This document shows positions 12,401 to 22,430 of a stretch of 64,000 bases of DNA, piece by piece; the stretch's first letter is position 1, and each line of letters begins with the position of its first letter. Made by a program: the position numbers and the translations under genes. Source of the DNA: Adineta ricciae. Lineage: Eukaryota > Rotifera > Eurotatoria > Adinetida > Adinetidae. The notes beneath the pieces were generated by a model that worked only from the letters and a program-made list of their open reading frames with translations, was not told the DNA's origin and made no database searches. The stretch covers positions 244,414-308,413 of the forward strand of contig CAJNOJ010000117.1 in the NCBI GenBank assembly GCA_905250025.1, in the 5' to 3' direction.

Positions 12401-14522
12401 ATCGATTCGATTCGATCACTTTATTTCATAGGATTGTCTCGAAGTTACAAACAATCGCTTGATCTATTCCGGTACGTTGAAATTATTACCGGATACAACA
12501 GCACAAAAAACCGAATTCGAATGTTGTCTTTTCACGGACATTTTCGTTTTCTTTCAAAAAATTCCCGTTCAACCATCCGAACAACGCGGTATCGAAGAAA
12601 CATATCGTTATATTTTGAAAGAACATCAACGCGATGCAAACAGTGGACGACACACCCGACCACGTACGGCAGTACCTGGAACACGATTCACTGCAGCACA
12701 AAATTTCATTCTCACACCGATTATTCGATTGGAACATTTATTAATTAAGAAGAAAGCTTGCGGAGGTAAGAGTATTGATGAAGAATTAGTCAATTCAATA
12801 GGAAAATGTTCGATCTTCTCTAGGTGCTCGTTCTTTCTACGTCATTGATACAGATAAAAAACAATTGATCGAAGTCGAAGCTAATTCCAAAGATGATTTA
12901 GAAAAGTAATTGACTCTCTTCAATTGCTTGTTTTTCTATTTCGATTGTACCCTTGTAGATGGTTAGAATGGATCGAAAAAGCTCGAAAACGTTTTGACAA
13001 ACCGAAATCGTCACTTTCAACGTCGAGTGAAAAGAATCCTAATTCATCAATCTCTTCTCCATCAGCCGTATCATCGACGTCTACAACAACAATAACACCC
13101 CGGTAATTATTTACTCGATTCTCATGGAAAACAGCCATTCAACCGATTTGTGCATTTCAGATCAGTAGTCATCGAAGAACAAACAAACATGCAGTTAGTT
13201 GATCCAAATCAAGTGAAAATAACTGATAAACAAACGTTAATTGAAGATACACCTGAATCGTTATGTAATGCAATCATTGAAAAAGACAAAGAATTAGAAC
13301 GTTTATTACATGAAAAAGAAATGCTTCTGTCGCGTCTGCTCAATATTCCTCAAGATCAAATCAAAGATTCACCAGGAAATGTAAGAATCAATCGAATTTC
13401 TTTTCCTTCTTCATTTCATGTTCCTATCTGCAGATTGCTTTAACACATTCGACAAAACCAGCATCGTCGCTAGAAGCGATTACACATGCAGCGAGTTGTC
13501 GTATGTATTTCTCTGATTTTTATTCGCCAGTTCGTGGTTGTTATTTGTGTAGATAATCAATTGATGCAAACGATTAGCCAAACACAAAATCGAGCAGCAC
13601 GAGAAAAGAAAGCATCGGCTGTGGAACTTCAGTCCTTGTGGACACCATTAACACAACTCGGCGAACAGTTGAGTTTCGCTTTGGTAAGTAAATACAAACA
13701 AATCATCGACGATTTCTTTGGTTTTTCTTCAGAAATTAACAAATCAGCGAAAACAAGATGCTCCGATTGCTCGAGATTACCGATCACATACTTCAGACAC
13801 CCAAAATTCAGTTTTACGACGAAATAGTAGCAGTTCCAGTAGTACATTAACAATGACACCATCAATGCTTAGTAACATATCTCAACCGTACTCCGATCTG
13901 AAAGATTCAATGTCAATGTCGTCACTCCACTCATCGGAATCACTTGGCTCAGTCGCTATTCCAGCACAACATCAAACATACAATGATATGCCACATTTTC
14001 AAATACGATTACCTTTAGCTAACGAACAATTATCGTCAATAACCGATTTAGATGAAACAATGAAATCTGTTCCATCGACCAACAAACGTCAACAATTGCA
14101 TATGGCTACCGAAGTTGTTGAACGGTATGATGAAGGTGTTTTCGACGATGGTGCTACCAGTCAAACTGAAGAAGATGAAAATAACAGTGTGGTGATTGCC
14201 GATAGTGACGATGAAGACGAAATAGAACATTTCGATTCTACTGACAGTATTATCGCTGCTGTTGAACATGCTCAACAATCGAATAATTACCTAATGCAAA
14301 TGAATAATATCCAAACAAATTTAGATAATTCAAATACATCAACGGAAGCTCAAACTGTTAATATCGGTGAGATGAACCAATACAGTTCGGGTTTCATTTT
14401 CAGTTCGTTATGATTTAGACATGTTTGATGAGGAAGTCTATGACAATGTCAAATCCAATAATTCGTCAATAACAGATGATAATGACAATCACACTATACG
14501 AAATTCTGCCAGCAATGCGTGA
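403..14522 (+). CDS. Rho guanine-nucleotide exchange factor, PDZ-RGS-C1-DH-PH (DRhoGEF2/LARG type)
   Basis: This is a Rho GEF expected to link G-alpha12/13-coupled receptors to RhoA at the cortex. Exons read by eye: 403-657, 2929-2986, 7627-7859, 7921-8058, 8111-8203, 8307-8486, 8641-8658, 8768-8821, 8881-8913, 8971-9099, 9148-9255, 9313-9487, 9536-9668, 9725-9875, 9928-10033, 10084-10209, 10284-10418, 10525-10572, 10622-10666, 10688-10769, 10826-10894, 10950-10976, 11233-11325, 11379-11710, 11764-11849, 11898-12020, 12078-12374, 12432-12765, 12824-12905, 12959-13102, 13161-13380, 13434-13500, 13553-13683, 13733-14366, 14404-14522. All phases join. The PDZ (GYGLTVSGD, then IIKVNG, then SGSYAQLTLLG) spans exons 1-3. 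The RGS-like domain lies at about 8971-9870. The C1 finger (CKVC, CGYC, HREC, C) is at 9928-10170. DH starts near 11540 (INELIHTERTHLKGL) and PH near 12432. The tail is acidic and Ser-rich. PDZ+RGS+C1+DH+PH matches Drosophila RhoGEF2; vertebrate ARHGEF11/12 lack the C1. The start is uncertain: 403 may be intronic, and Met codons at 451/454 are alternatives. Confidence 0.93.
658..2928 (+). other. Long RhoGEF intron 1
   Basis: This intron is 2.27 kb, bounded by AAG|GTAAGA and a TTTTTCAG acceptor, against 20-60 bp for most other introns of the gene. Apart from the nested minus-strand ORF I see only AT-rich sequence. Confidence 0.75.
724..1353 (-). CDS. Intron-nested antisense ORF, 209 aa, unknown
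   Basis: An uninterrupted 209-codon reading frame lies on the opposite strand, wholly inside RhoGEF intron 1 (658-2928). I do not recognise the family. The N-terminal quarter is basic and proline-rich (APPPPIQY, ILKRPPPV). It includes a SILK tetrapeptide at residues 44-47, a short motif known in some PP1 regulators but too short to be diagnostic. The remainder is rich in Tyr, Asp and aromatic residues (YERYFYSYIDDH, LYIFPKKRNEKF), which suggests a folded domain. No signal peptide or membrane segment is visible and there are no introns. This length is unlikely by chance in such AT-rich DNA, so I treat it as a probable nested gene, possibly a retrogene. Confidence 0.6.
   Translation of the reverse strand: MKIVTGEPVRTSSKTTRAPPPPIQYSTLNVLQANIPLNPPLTKSILKRPPPVIRDLRKMNLFNELYPFHHGQAQVQETVEIIPQPVSYERYFYSYIDDHTDLRSREYIKLDQGVYVRSDNAGQFCTNEHLTTLFHSIEYDNRLKLDFYSSTLYIFPKKRNEKFISEIRYIPEHITIRYKTTLDLLSSTEPYYENTQDFYQISKDTFYRI
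3317..3344. repeat. (ATG)n microsatellite
   Basis: About nine tandem copies of a GAT/ATG trinucleotide lie in RhoGEF intron 2. Confidence 0.9.
5259..6557 (+). CDS. Ser/Thr-rich disordered ORF nested in RhoGEF intron 2
   Basis: A long open frame starts at an ATG in the context gaaaATGGCC and lies inside the 4.6-kb second RhoGEF intron (2987-7626) on the same strand. The product is low-complexity and basic, rich in Ser, Thr, Pro and Asn, with an Asn run (5551-5580) from AAT/AAC repeats. No domain is recognised. A short charged stretch (residues about 290-325, NVIERQLSNLTGRVSQLHDS) could be helical. The last ~45 residues turn hydrophobic and intron-like, and a good donor (AG|GTAAAG) sits at 6413/6414, so the true end may be an exon boundary there. 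Phase 0 at that donor does not fit RhoGEF exon 3, which needs one carried base. It is either a nested gene or an alternative first exon using another donor. Confidence 0.55.
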   Translation: MATAISVRIPAGKLGTVRVDRTVDIYPASVNNDGNDFNPNTSSPSSCVPTMALHRQLTKTAVTASPTTLIIDHSEQLQAEHDEAHSYIPVTKWFDTSNGNNNNNNNNGHDDEQVSDIAVIYSVVRNPPTRGASSPKIVVSPTSSNVKSNTPRPYGAKNYALEAPLTPVVTHTSKQAQIKSLSSTRTNTAPTLTSTSAPTSPESCLTTNLIPTNPPSIRIQSSTSFTSHDRPSIPSVAIKPRPYSFRSAINPPNETSTLQKAKTVTVTTLSTKSNSTDSSQSLRSRRSFRAAPRNVIERQLSNLTGRVSQLHDSFLARLSDFTSSTSSRHRNRSLTSLHTNSVNPTNLPDTDSRSTQNSSTARHQRRSVKPRPKSETYEDHHRVNAGKASLASSSSLPLLSMDISYCCTKFLFSFRLLLHTQLVKNVIIFRFD

Positions 14523-15522
14523 AATGAATGATATTTTCTCCATGAAATTCTTTGGTGCTATCCTTATCCGCCATGAATTTTGTCTTCTAATTTCTTTTTT
14601 TTCAACATTCTATGCATACAGATGAAAATATTTCAATTTGATTGCGTTTATATATATATAGTTACACGTATATATATATACATCAATACATCATGTTGGC
14701 CTGTTTTTAATAGAGTTTTTTTAAAAACATAGAATTTTTTTCACTTTTCTATCACTCATGTCCACCGCAATGCGATCCAGATGAAAATTTGAATTTGTGC
14801 TATATCTCCTGCTTGTTATCAACTGGGAAAAAGCAAGTCGGGAGAATTGATTTGAAAAACCTCTGTTCGTTTTCTTTTTGTGTATTTCTGCGCGTTTATT
14901 TCTTCTTTTCTTCCTCACTTTCTTCTCTTTTTGTGTATAGTTTTTCTTTTGGTTTGGCAGTTCTGCGCATCATCTTCTCTTTGTCTACTCGCAACGAACC
15001 TTTTGTGCGGATTTTCGAGCTCTTTGTGCACATACGGTGTGTGAGAATGTTGATTATTTCGTTTTTACACTGTTCTCTTGTTCTTTTTACCAATGGCGGA
15101 TTGATGAATGTGTTTTCTTTTCTCTTAAAGTATACATATATATTTTTTTTGCTTGTTGCTGCCTTCCATATTGTCATCAACAAAAAAATTAAGTCAATAA
15201 GTAGTGATTCTTCTTTTTTTTTCATTGACTTAATTTGTTGAATTGATTTATTATGAATACAGAGAACAAAACAGACAGGTTAAGTCGGCCTCATCTTTGC
15301 CCAATATCTGAAACGTTCGGGTCAGAATGAATGAGATTAATTGCGTTTTTATTCAATTGAAACTTTGCTGAGAAACACACAGAAAAAGAAGGGAGAAAGA
15401 AAAGCTCGATTGTTTCTATCGAACCATCGATTTTTGTTGATTACCATTTGTAAATATCGATGGAAGAGATTCTTGTTCGTCATCATAATTCAATTCGAAG
15501 TACGATGTGCGATTGGCGCTTG
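14523..15522. other. Convergent intergenic region
   Basis: This kilobase separates the 3' ends of the RhoGEF (+) and KIF9 (-). It holds short TATATA runs near 14647-14680 and T-rich stretches. The open frames here are T-rich low-complexity readings that I do not regard as genes. Confidence 0.6.
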
Positions 15523-18500
15523 TTACTGTTGCAGCTGGGGCTTGTCTCCATGGGCCTTGTGCAGTTGCTGCATCAAATACATGCTGAAAGAGAAAATATA
15601 AAATCGAATGAAAGATGAAAATAAGATTCGAATTTACACGTCGATTTGTTTTCATTTGGGCTTGTCGGAACGGCATGCTGTCAAGATCGGTTAATAATAA
15701 TTCCTTTTGCATACGTTCAAAGCGTTCAGCTGCATCATCGAGAACGAGATAATCGCTTTTGATTTTACTTGGTGATGCCAAATCACCAACATCACCGGTA
15801 TTATTTTCGTTCACATAAGTCTCATTATACCATATATCAAATTCTACATAGGTTGATGTGTCTATTGTAAATAGGAGCCTTTCGTTTTTTACCTTGAAGA
15901 AGTCGATTTTGACATTGAGCAACCAAATTTTGACAATATGTTATTTCCGATTTGAGACTCTTCCATTGTTCGTAATCGGTACGATATGTACCTTTGAGAT
16001 CTTGTAATTTCGAGATTAGTTCGTATTCTTCCTCGTCAATAATCGTTTCACCATTCTCATTGAGAAATTCACCTAGAATGAATAACAATGAAATTATAAA
16101 GCAAGAGATAGCAAATAGAAAACGTGCGTACCCATGGATAATCGTTCGTTTTTCTTCTGTTCTGCTCTACTTCGTGTTTGATCTAGTTCCGCTTTGGTTT
16201 GATTGATTCGTCGTGCAAATTCAGCAAATTGTTTCTTTTTCGTCGCAGTTATTTCCTTATTTTCCACGTAGATTCGATTCAAATTCGAACCCCGAGTTTG
16301 TTTGAACTCTTCAAATGCAGCCGATCGACCTGGTGGTGTACTAAAATACATTGAACACTCTCGATAGATATCAGCATTTGACTTGAACAGAAGTTACTCT
16401 TACTTTGGACGTTGATCTTTTCCATCAAGAGCTTCACTTGTTTCTTTCAGTTGTTCCTCGTCCGTTGTTGTGATGCGTGGTGCATTCAGACCAGTTGGTT
16501 TTACACCTGGAGGTGATGGAGATTTAGCCTTCGTACTGAAATAAAATGAAATGAAATCGAATGTATTTTCTGATAAGAACTTACTTATTCGCTTGGGCAA
16601 CTGGAGGTTTTGCTGTAGTGCTATTTTGCTTTTTATTTCGTGCAGTTTTGAGAGAACCATCTTTAGCGCCTCGCTGATCTTTAGAAGAGACACCTGATGC
16701 AAAATTTTGCCCATCAAGATCGCCACCTAAACCGTTTGCATTGTTAGCACCTCGAGTGATACCAGAGATCTAAACAATCGTCGAGAGAGATTCATTTCAC
16801 TTGTTCGAAACAAGCTTTTTGTCAAAAGAAGAAGCCTAGAGCAGATGGAAAGCCTACAGTGGCGAATATTTTCACCGATTGAATCAACGAACGATTTGCA
16901 TGCTGCATTGAACTAATCAAAATAAATTCGACTCTGACATTCTCTGTTGATTTCATATAGAATAGCTAAAGCAATGAACTACTTACGAATACTGTCGAAT
17001 CATCTTCCTAGAAGACAATTTTTATTTAAATATTCTCTTTCATCATATATCGATCGCATAGTTAAGGACAGAACAAATGTTTATTTACTTTATGACCGCT
17101 CTGTTGATCGTATCCTTGATTATCTGCAGGAGCATATCGTTCACGACACTTTTTTTCTGCATCTTTTTCCGTTATTCTTTAACAAAAAGACAAATGACCA
17201 TTCGTACTCAAGGAGTTCCTAACTTACCGACAAATATTTCTCATCGTATTGAACACCGCTACGAAAATCCAAGCATACTCACAAAAGAATCATTTCTAGA
17301 AGGAAGCAAACCTTGTATTTGTCGAAGACTTTTCACTTCAATATCATCCAATGTTCCATCAATGAACCGACGACATTGATTTTCGATTTCATAGAGTTGT
17401 TGTTCCGATAAGGACTCATGAGCTGCATTAGTTCGTTGAACCATTGAATCATGCAAAGCTAATTCGTCCCGTAACAATTTATTTTCACGTTTATAATTTT
17501 CAATTGCTTTGATCGGATCGATCACTTCATTCACAGTTGGTTCAGCTGGAACGCACATCATTCGACTAGCAAAACGGAGTGTTGAGATCTATTCGAGACG
17601 AAAAGAGAACCGACAAAGATCAATCAGCGAAATAAATATCTCCTTTTACTGTTTCTTCAAGTTGTTGTAATTCAGGCCAAATATTCGCAATCATAACAGT
17701 GTTACATCGCCCACCGATACTGTCTTTCAATGCATGCGTTAATTTTGAACTTCGACAGTTGTGAGAATTGGGTTTTTTATCCGACAGATTGAGTACCGCT
17801 TGTTCAAGAAATGAGAGAGATTTATTAATAAATGTTGCTTCACGTTTTGTGACACCTTCCGACTAAACACATCGAATCGGAACTATTCGTCATGAAAATA
17901 CGCGAAAAGAACTTACATTCGTTTTTGCTAATCGTTCACTGCCAGCTAAATCCACGAGATTTAATTTCGACATTGTATACTTTTCCGTCGATGAGACGGC
18001 CGATCGACGTTCGATTAGAATAGTAAATATACAATGAGAACGAGATGATTGTTTATTGAGAACGTGTTGACCTATAGCACGATTGGTTTCACCTTCGAAT
18101 AATAAATTCAATGCTTCTTCTTCACTATTTGCAAGCCGATAGGATAATCCTTTCACATAAACTAAGCCCGAATCTTCACCAATAGATAATTGCTGTTGCT
18201 GTTGTTGATAATCCGATTGAGAATTCAAAGTTCGAAGTAAATCACACATTTGATCATTGTAAATCTCAAGATACGCAATGCTGAACAAAAGGAATCTTTC
18301 GAATGACAATCGTTCGTCCCATGGGAAAGCTCCTTACCGAATGGAATAAGAAAATTCTTGGCGCGTCGCAATTTCTTGGTAGAGATATTGCAAACTCCGA
18401 GGAATAATTCCACGGTTTTGATAACTTTCAGAAAAACCAGTCATTGTATGAGTTTTTCCAGCACCCGTTTGACCGTAACACATAATTGTACCTAGAATGA

Positions 18501-18867
18501 ACTCTCTCAGCATCTCTTTCTTTGTGCAAATCAAATCAAGCGAACCGTTGTAGCCGTCTAATGTTTGATGAATGACATCCTTTGCAACAGCATTAAAGAT
18601 ATCTTCTTGATTCACGTTGTTAAAAACTCCGTCGAAATGAAATATCCAATCGTTAACTTTATTATCAATGATATTCTGTGACGGTGCTCGGTGCAAATTG
18701 ACCGTCTGGAGAAAATCAATAATTTCATTCTAATTGTGTCTAATAAACAAGTACATGTGAACACTTACCTTATTATCTCGTCCGATCGCAAGTACTTCAG
18801 ATGCAAAATGGTTTGTTGGACGAGTTCGGACATAAACTTTCACTTTATTCGATGCTCGTTGTGGCAT
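15523..18867 (-). CDS. KIF9: Kinesin-like protein KIF9 (kinesin-9 family)
   Basis: This is a kinesin-9 motor; in other animals KIF9 acts in motile cilia and sperm flagella. The start ATG is at 18867 and exon 1 runs to 18769. The motor domain shows the P-loop GQTGAGKTHT after DGYNGTIMCY, switch I NKQSSRSHCIF and switch II NLVDLAGSERLAK, then the kinesin-9 neck region. The C-terminal half matches vertebrate KIF9 along its length: AFEEFK, IIDEEEYELISKL, EITYCQNLVAQCQNRLL and EFDIWYNET appear in the same order. An in-frame 54-nt intron (18492-18545, weak donor GTTCGC) interrupts DGYNG/TIMCY. The last exon is ambiguous. The acceptor giving a short QLHKAHGDKPQLQQ tail ends at 15523 and resembles the KIF9 C-terminus. 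An upstream acceptor gives a longer frame ending at 15416. The start is only 89 bp from the divergent neighbour. Confidence 0.95.
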
Positions 18868-18956
18868 ATCGAAATGAATATTTATTTCTATAGAAACATA
18901 AAAAAATAGTAATCTTCTTTTCCTATTTATTCTCTTTTTTTGTCTGTTATTTAACG
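18868..18956. promoter_or_regulatory. Putative bidirectional promoter, KIF9 / DUF1294-like gene
   Basis: Only 89 bp separate the two divergent start codons, so both promoters and 5' UTRs must share or overlap this AT-rich stretch. I see no defined factor site. The call rests on geometry alone. Confidence 0.5.
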
Positions 18957-19601
18957 ATGAATAAATCCGAGCGTAGAGGAGCCTTATCTACGATCAGACA
19001 AAGTCGATATCGTTCAAAATATCTTCATATGAATTATAATGGTAAAAACTCAATCGAACTACTGAATAATTTACCTCGCTATCGTCGAAATTATGTTCGC
19101 TTTCGACAAAGTTCGTCTCGGTCACGATCAAGAGAAAAAACCAAAATCGTTGCTTTACGTCCGACTATCGACTATCGCGCCAAACTAATCTTACTCATCC
19201 TACAAACTCTTTCTCTATTCCATCTATGCTCTGTCATCTATTGTCATCAAAAACATCCTTTCCTAGCCGCAAGATACACTCTCATCACGCTAATCCTTCT
19301 CAATTTTCTAACTTACAGTTGTGTTCAATACGATACGCAACAAGTTGAACATGGACGGTTGTTATTAGGTGAAAGTCCACTGTTATTTCTATTTTGGTAC
19401 GGAGGACTTCTCGGTGGTGGATGGGCATTGTTAAACGAAAAACATAAACATCTACGTAGTCAAGCATTTCGATCTCGATTAAAACTGATTACATTCTTCA
19501 ATGCTACCTGGCCTTTTCTTGTCTATATTTTACATATGTATCGAAATGAATGTTCATTTATAGATGCTTCTCGTATGTTATTACCACTATTCGAAGCCTA
19601 A
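18957..19601 (+). CDS. Intronless four-span membrane protein, DUF1294-like
   Basis: A single-exon 214-aa protein. The first ~70 residues are basic and Arg/Ser-rich. Four hydrophobic segments follow, at about 75-96, 104-122, 141-159 and 177-195. The segment from residue 125 has the DUF1294 pattern as I know it: a D near the end of one helix, a GE pair (LLLGESPLL), a glycine-rich helix (GGLLGGGWALL) and a following basic His/Lys motif (EKHKHLRSQAFR). DUF1294 is a mainly bacterial inner-membrane family of unknown function. The match is by eye and moderate. Absence of introns, in a region where nearly all genes have several, fits a recent acquisition or a retrocopy. It sits head-to-head with KIF9. 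Confidence 0.75.
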   Translation: MNKSERRGALSTIRQSRYRSKYLHMNYNGKNSIELLNNLPRYRRNYVRFRQSSSRSRSREKTKIVALRPTIDYRAKLILLILQTLSLFHLCSVIYCHQKHPFLAARYTLITLILLNFLTYSCVQYDTQQVEHGRLLLGESPLLFLFWYGGLLGGGWALLNEKHKHLRSQAFRSRLKLITFFNATWPFLVYILHMYRNECSFIDASRMLLPLFEA

Positions 19602-20986
19602 CATCATTTGTAATAATAGATGACATTAAAAAAACAGAAACTATAGAAACACCTTACTGATTGAAAGTTCATACAAAGATGTCGCATGTAGGAGATGGAT
19701 TTTATGCAATCAGCAATTTCAGTTGAATTTAGTCGATTTCTCAATGAAAGAAAAAAATCAGGTGATGCTTCCAGCCACGCAGATTGACTAAGTGTTATTT
19801 TTAGTAAGAAATTAATTGAGAAAAGGGAGTGGCATACGCTGACCTGCGTTCGTCATAAGAATTCCTATACATATCTACTCAGATCATGGAATGAACATTG
19901 ATTCATTTGTTATTCATGTATCATCAATCATGAACTTTTATTTTGTCTCGTTTTGTTCATTATGTAATTAATATCAGCATTGCCAAACATTGTGCTCAAT
20001 TGGCATATAGAATGTCTGTAAAACGTAGATTTATGGTTACATATCTTCTTAAATGTAGAATACTTGTGATGATTGATGTGTAAGATATAATTGAATAATC
20101 TGTCTGTCAAATTGCGATGATATCTTCAAAATTCAATCAGTAATTGTTTTCATAATTTTCGTCTACATAATGTACAACCAACGAATCTCGTCTCTGAAGA
20201 ATTTTCTCACCGTTTGCATTAAAATCGGTGATCACAGTATCGGATTTAAGCAAATGTTCTAGAACATTTGGATGCAGTTGCTGCTCTTTAAGAAGAAATG
20301 ACTAGTAATAGCAACACTTTTAGACAAAGGTCACTTTCAAAATGCAGACAACCATGTTGCAGAAGACGCTAAACAGTCGGTCGCATTTCTTTTGTAACAT
20401 TCGAACGAAGAGAATAGAGTTGTCTACGACAAAATCTTTGACTTCAGCTTCATTCGAGTAACTCTCGTGATTCTCTCGACTGATTACTCCATAAATATAT
20501 CATGAACTGAGTATTTTTCTCTGATTCAACTTTGTTTTTTCTTTAGTGATCGGAATGACTAGGGAAAAGAATGACAGAGTCAAATAGTAGATCCTTTTTT
20601 TTATTTATTTTCGTTCTTTCCCGTTAAAAGAGAAAAAAGCAGAGCCTGGTTTTTTATCCTTCACGTTAATTTTCTTCTTCTCCTTGGCGTTCTTCTTCAT
20701 CGTCTTCCTCGTTTCCTCTGCATCTGACATGCAAGTACGAACGGAGATGGAAACCGCCAGATGCAGTTCAAAATACGGAAGAAAAGAGAAGAATAAGAAG
20801 AAAAAGCCCAAAAGATCCGTCTTTTTTTGCCTCTCTATATTTGCCTTCACTCGTAAGACCGACATTCACGTCACATCAGCATATTTTTTTAACTATATAT
20901 CGTCGCAGAAGCATTCCAAGGTTATAATGTGTGGTTTTTTCTTCTAATTCATCGTGTAGATACTTGAAATTCTCGGCTTGGCAGTG
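19602..20986. other. Intergenic, nothing recognised
   Basis: No convincing coding sequence is visible. Short frames near 19928-20110 and 20605-20947 are AT- or Lys/Phe-rich readings without domain features. Part of the stretch is presumably UTR and promoter of the following gene. Confidence 0.55.
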
Positions 20987-22430
20987 ATGAAATACATTCT
21001 TCTTCTTCTACTAAATCTTCTTCTAACACCAACTTTAGCACAAAAATTCAAAGGTAAACCATCCAATAACTTCTACTGTACAGTGAAACTTAGAACTTAT
21101 CATTTTTCTATGCAGAGGAAAGTCCGTATTTGGTTATTCGTCTGATGGATCTTCGATTAAACGAAGTAGGCTAACTCTTTTTCAATGTGTCGTCGTTATC
21201 TTAATCTTTAACTAGTGGAAACTCGACACGTTAAACAAAATGGAACGCGCACTTGATGCCGAATTAAAGTATACAGATGAGAAGAAAGGCACTGCATGTA
21301 AATCAATGTAAATATACACAGAAATTGTTTATCTCGTTGACATTTGCGTCTTCCTTCTGCTCTTTTAGCTTTTTCGAACAAGAAATTGATTATCCGAAAC
21401 AAGATGCTCGTTTTCTCGATCTGAGTATTCGCGGAATTTGTATCGATGATCAAGGTGCTCGTCATCCTATTGCAAAAGAATTGATTACCAGTAAGTTTCG
21501 TAAAGAAAAACAAAGAAGGTATGTAGGTTCTGCATTTATTCAGATGCCATTATTCGACGGCTGGATGAAGTTAATCGAGCTGTTCACGCTCATGTCTATC
21601 GTATTGGTAATGTGAAAATCTATAAACGCAATCGAAATAAGTTGAATTTGATTATTATACCTTCATCTATTGGATTTATCGCTTTATTGTTTGTTTTGAC
21701 ATTCTTCTTGCGACGAATGAGGTAAGCCGAAGTCATTCAATGCGTTGGTTTGTACTGTTTTGTTTTCAGGAATTCACAGAAGCGTCGTCATATTATCACC
21801 GAATTAGAAAAGAAGAGAGAAGCATCAGTGAAAAAAGCTCAAACAATGCCAAATATCGATCCTCTAGCCAATGATAAACAACGTTTATTACAAATGGATT
21901 CCACAGTTGCTGGAAATGTTTCGAACACGATGGGTAGTCCGAAGGAGTTCACTAACGAACAAAATACAACTCCAACTCGCAGTACCAATCCCAGCACTGC
22001 TAGTGATCATCGACTCTATAATCGCGACTATCAAGGAACAGCGCCAGCACCCAACAAAGACAATAATCGAACATCTCAATATAATCGTGACGAGGATTCG
22101 ACATTTTCAAATCAACGCTCGTTGAAATCGAGTCGTGAGCGTATGCACGTACCATTCGAAAGTGACTCTCATTTCGTTCCAACTCATTCGCAATATTCCT
22201 ACGAACCGCAATATCCTGAGATGCTTTCCATGCACGAACATCATCCACGTGTCGTTGTTCGAACAATCCGAGATGATGGAAACTATCAAAACTATCAAAC
22301 ACAATCCTATGAAGATCCATCGAAAACATTCGTTTCGATTCCTGTGCAGATTGAACATAGTAGTCCACATCAACGATTCGTTCCACCACCGTATCATTCA
22401 GATCCATACTATCCACATGTTAATTCATAG
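20987..22430 (+). CDS. Type I single-pass membrane protein with disordered PPxY-containing tail
   Basis: Exons 20987-21053, 21116-21165, 21216-21268, 21369-21490, 21544-21720 and 21769-22430 join in continuous phase. The protein opens with a clear signal peptide (MKYILLLLLNLLLTPTLA), followed by an ectodomain of about 120 residues with a single Cys (RGICIDDQG). One transmembrane helix comes next (LIIIPSSIGFIALLFVLTFF), flanked inside by RRMR and KKR stop-transfer charges. The cytoplasmic tail is about 220 residues and Asn/Ser/Tyr-rich. It carries a PPPY motif near the C-terminus, which could bind WW-domain ubiquitin ligases of the NEDD4 type. No family is recognised. It may be a lineage-specific receptor or adhesion protein. 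Confidence 0.8.

Noticed and set aside
14789-15241. 150-codon plus frame and 109-codon minus frame
   Set aside because: Phe/Leu/Ser versus Lys/Arg low-complexity mirror readings of a T-rich 3' region between two genes; no domain or splice support.
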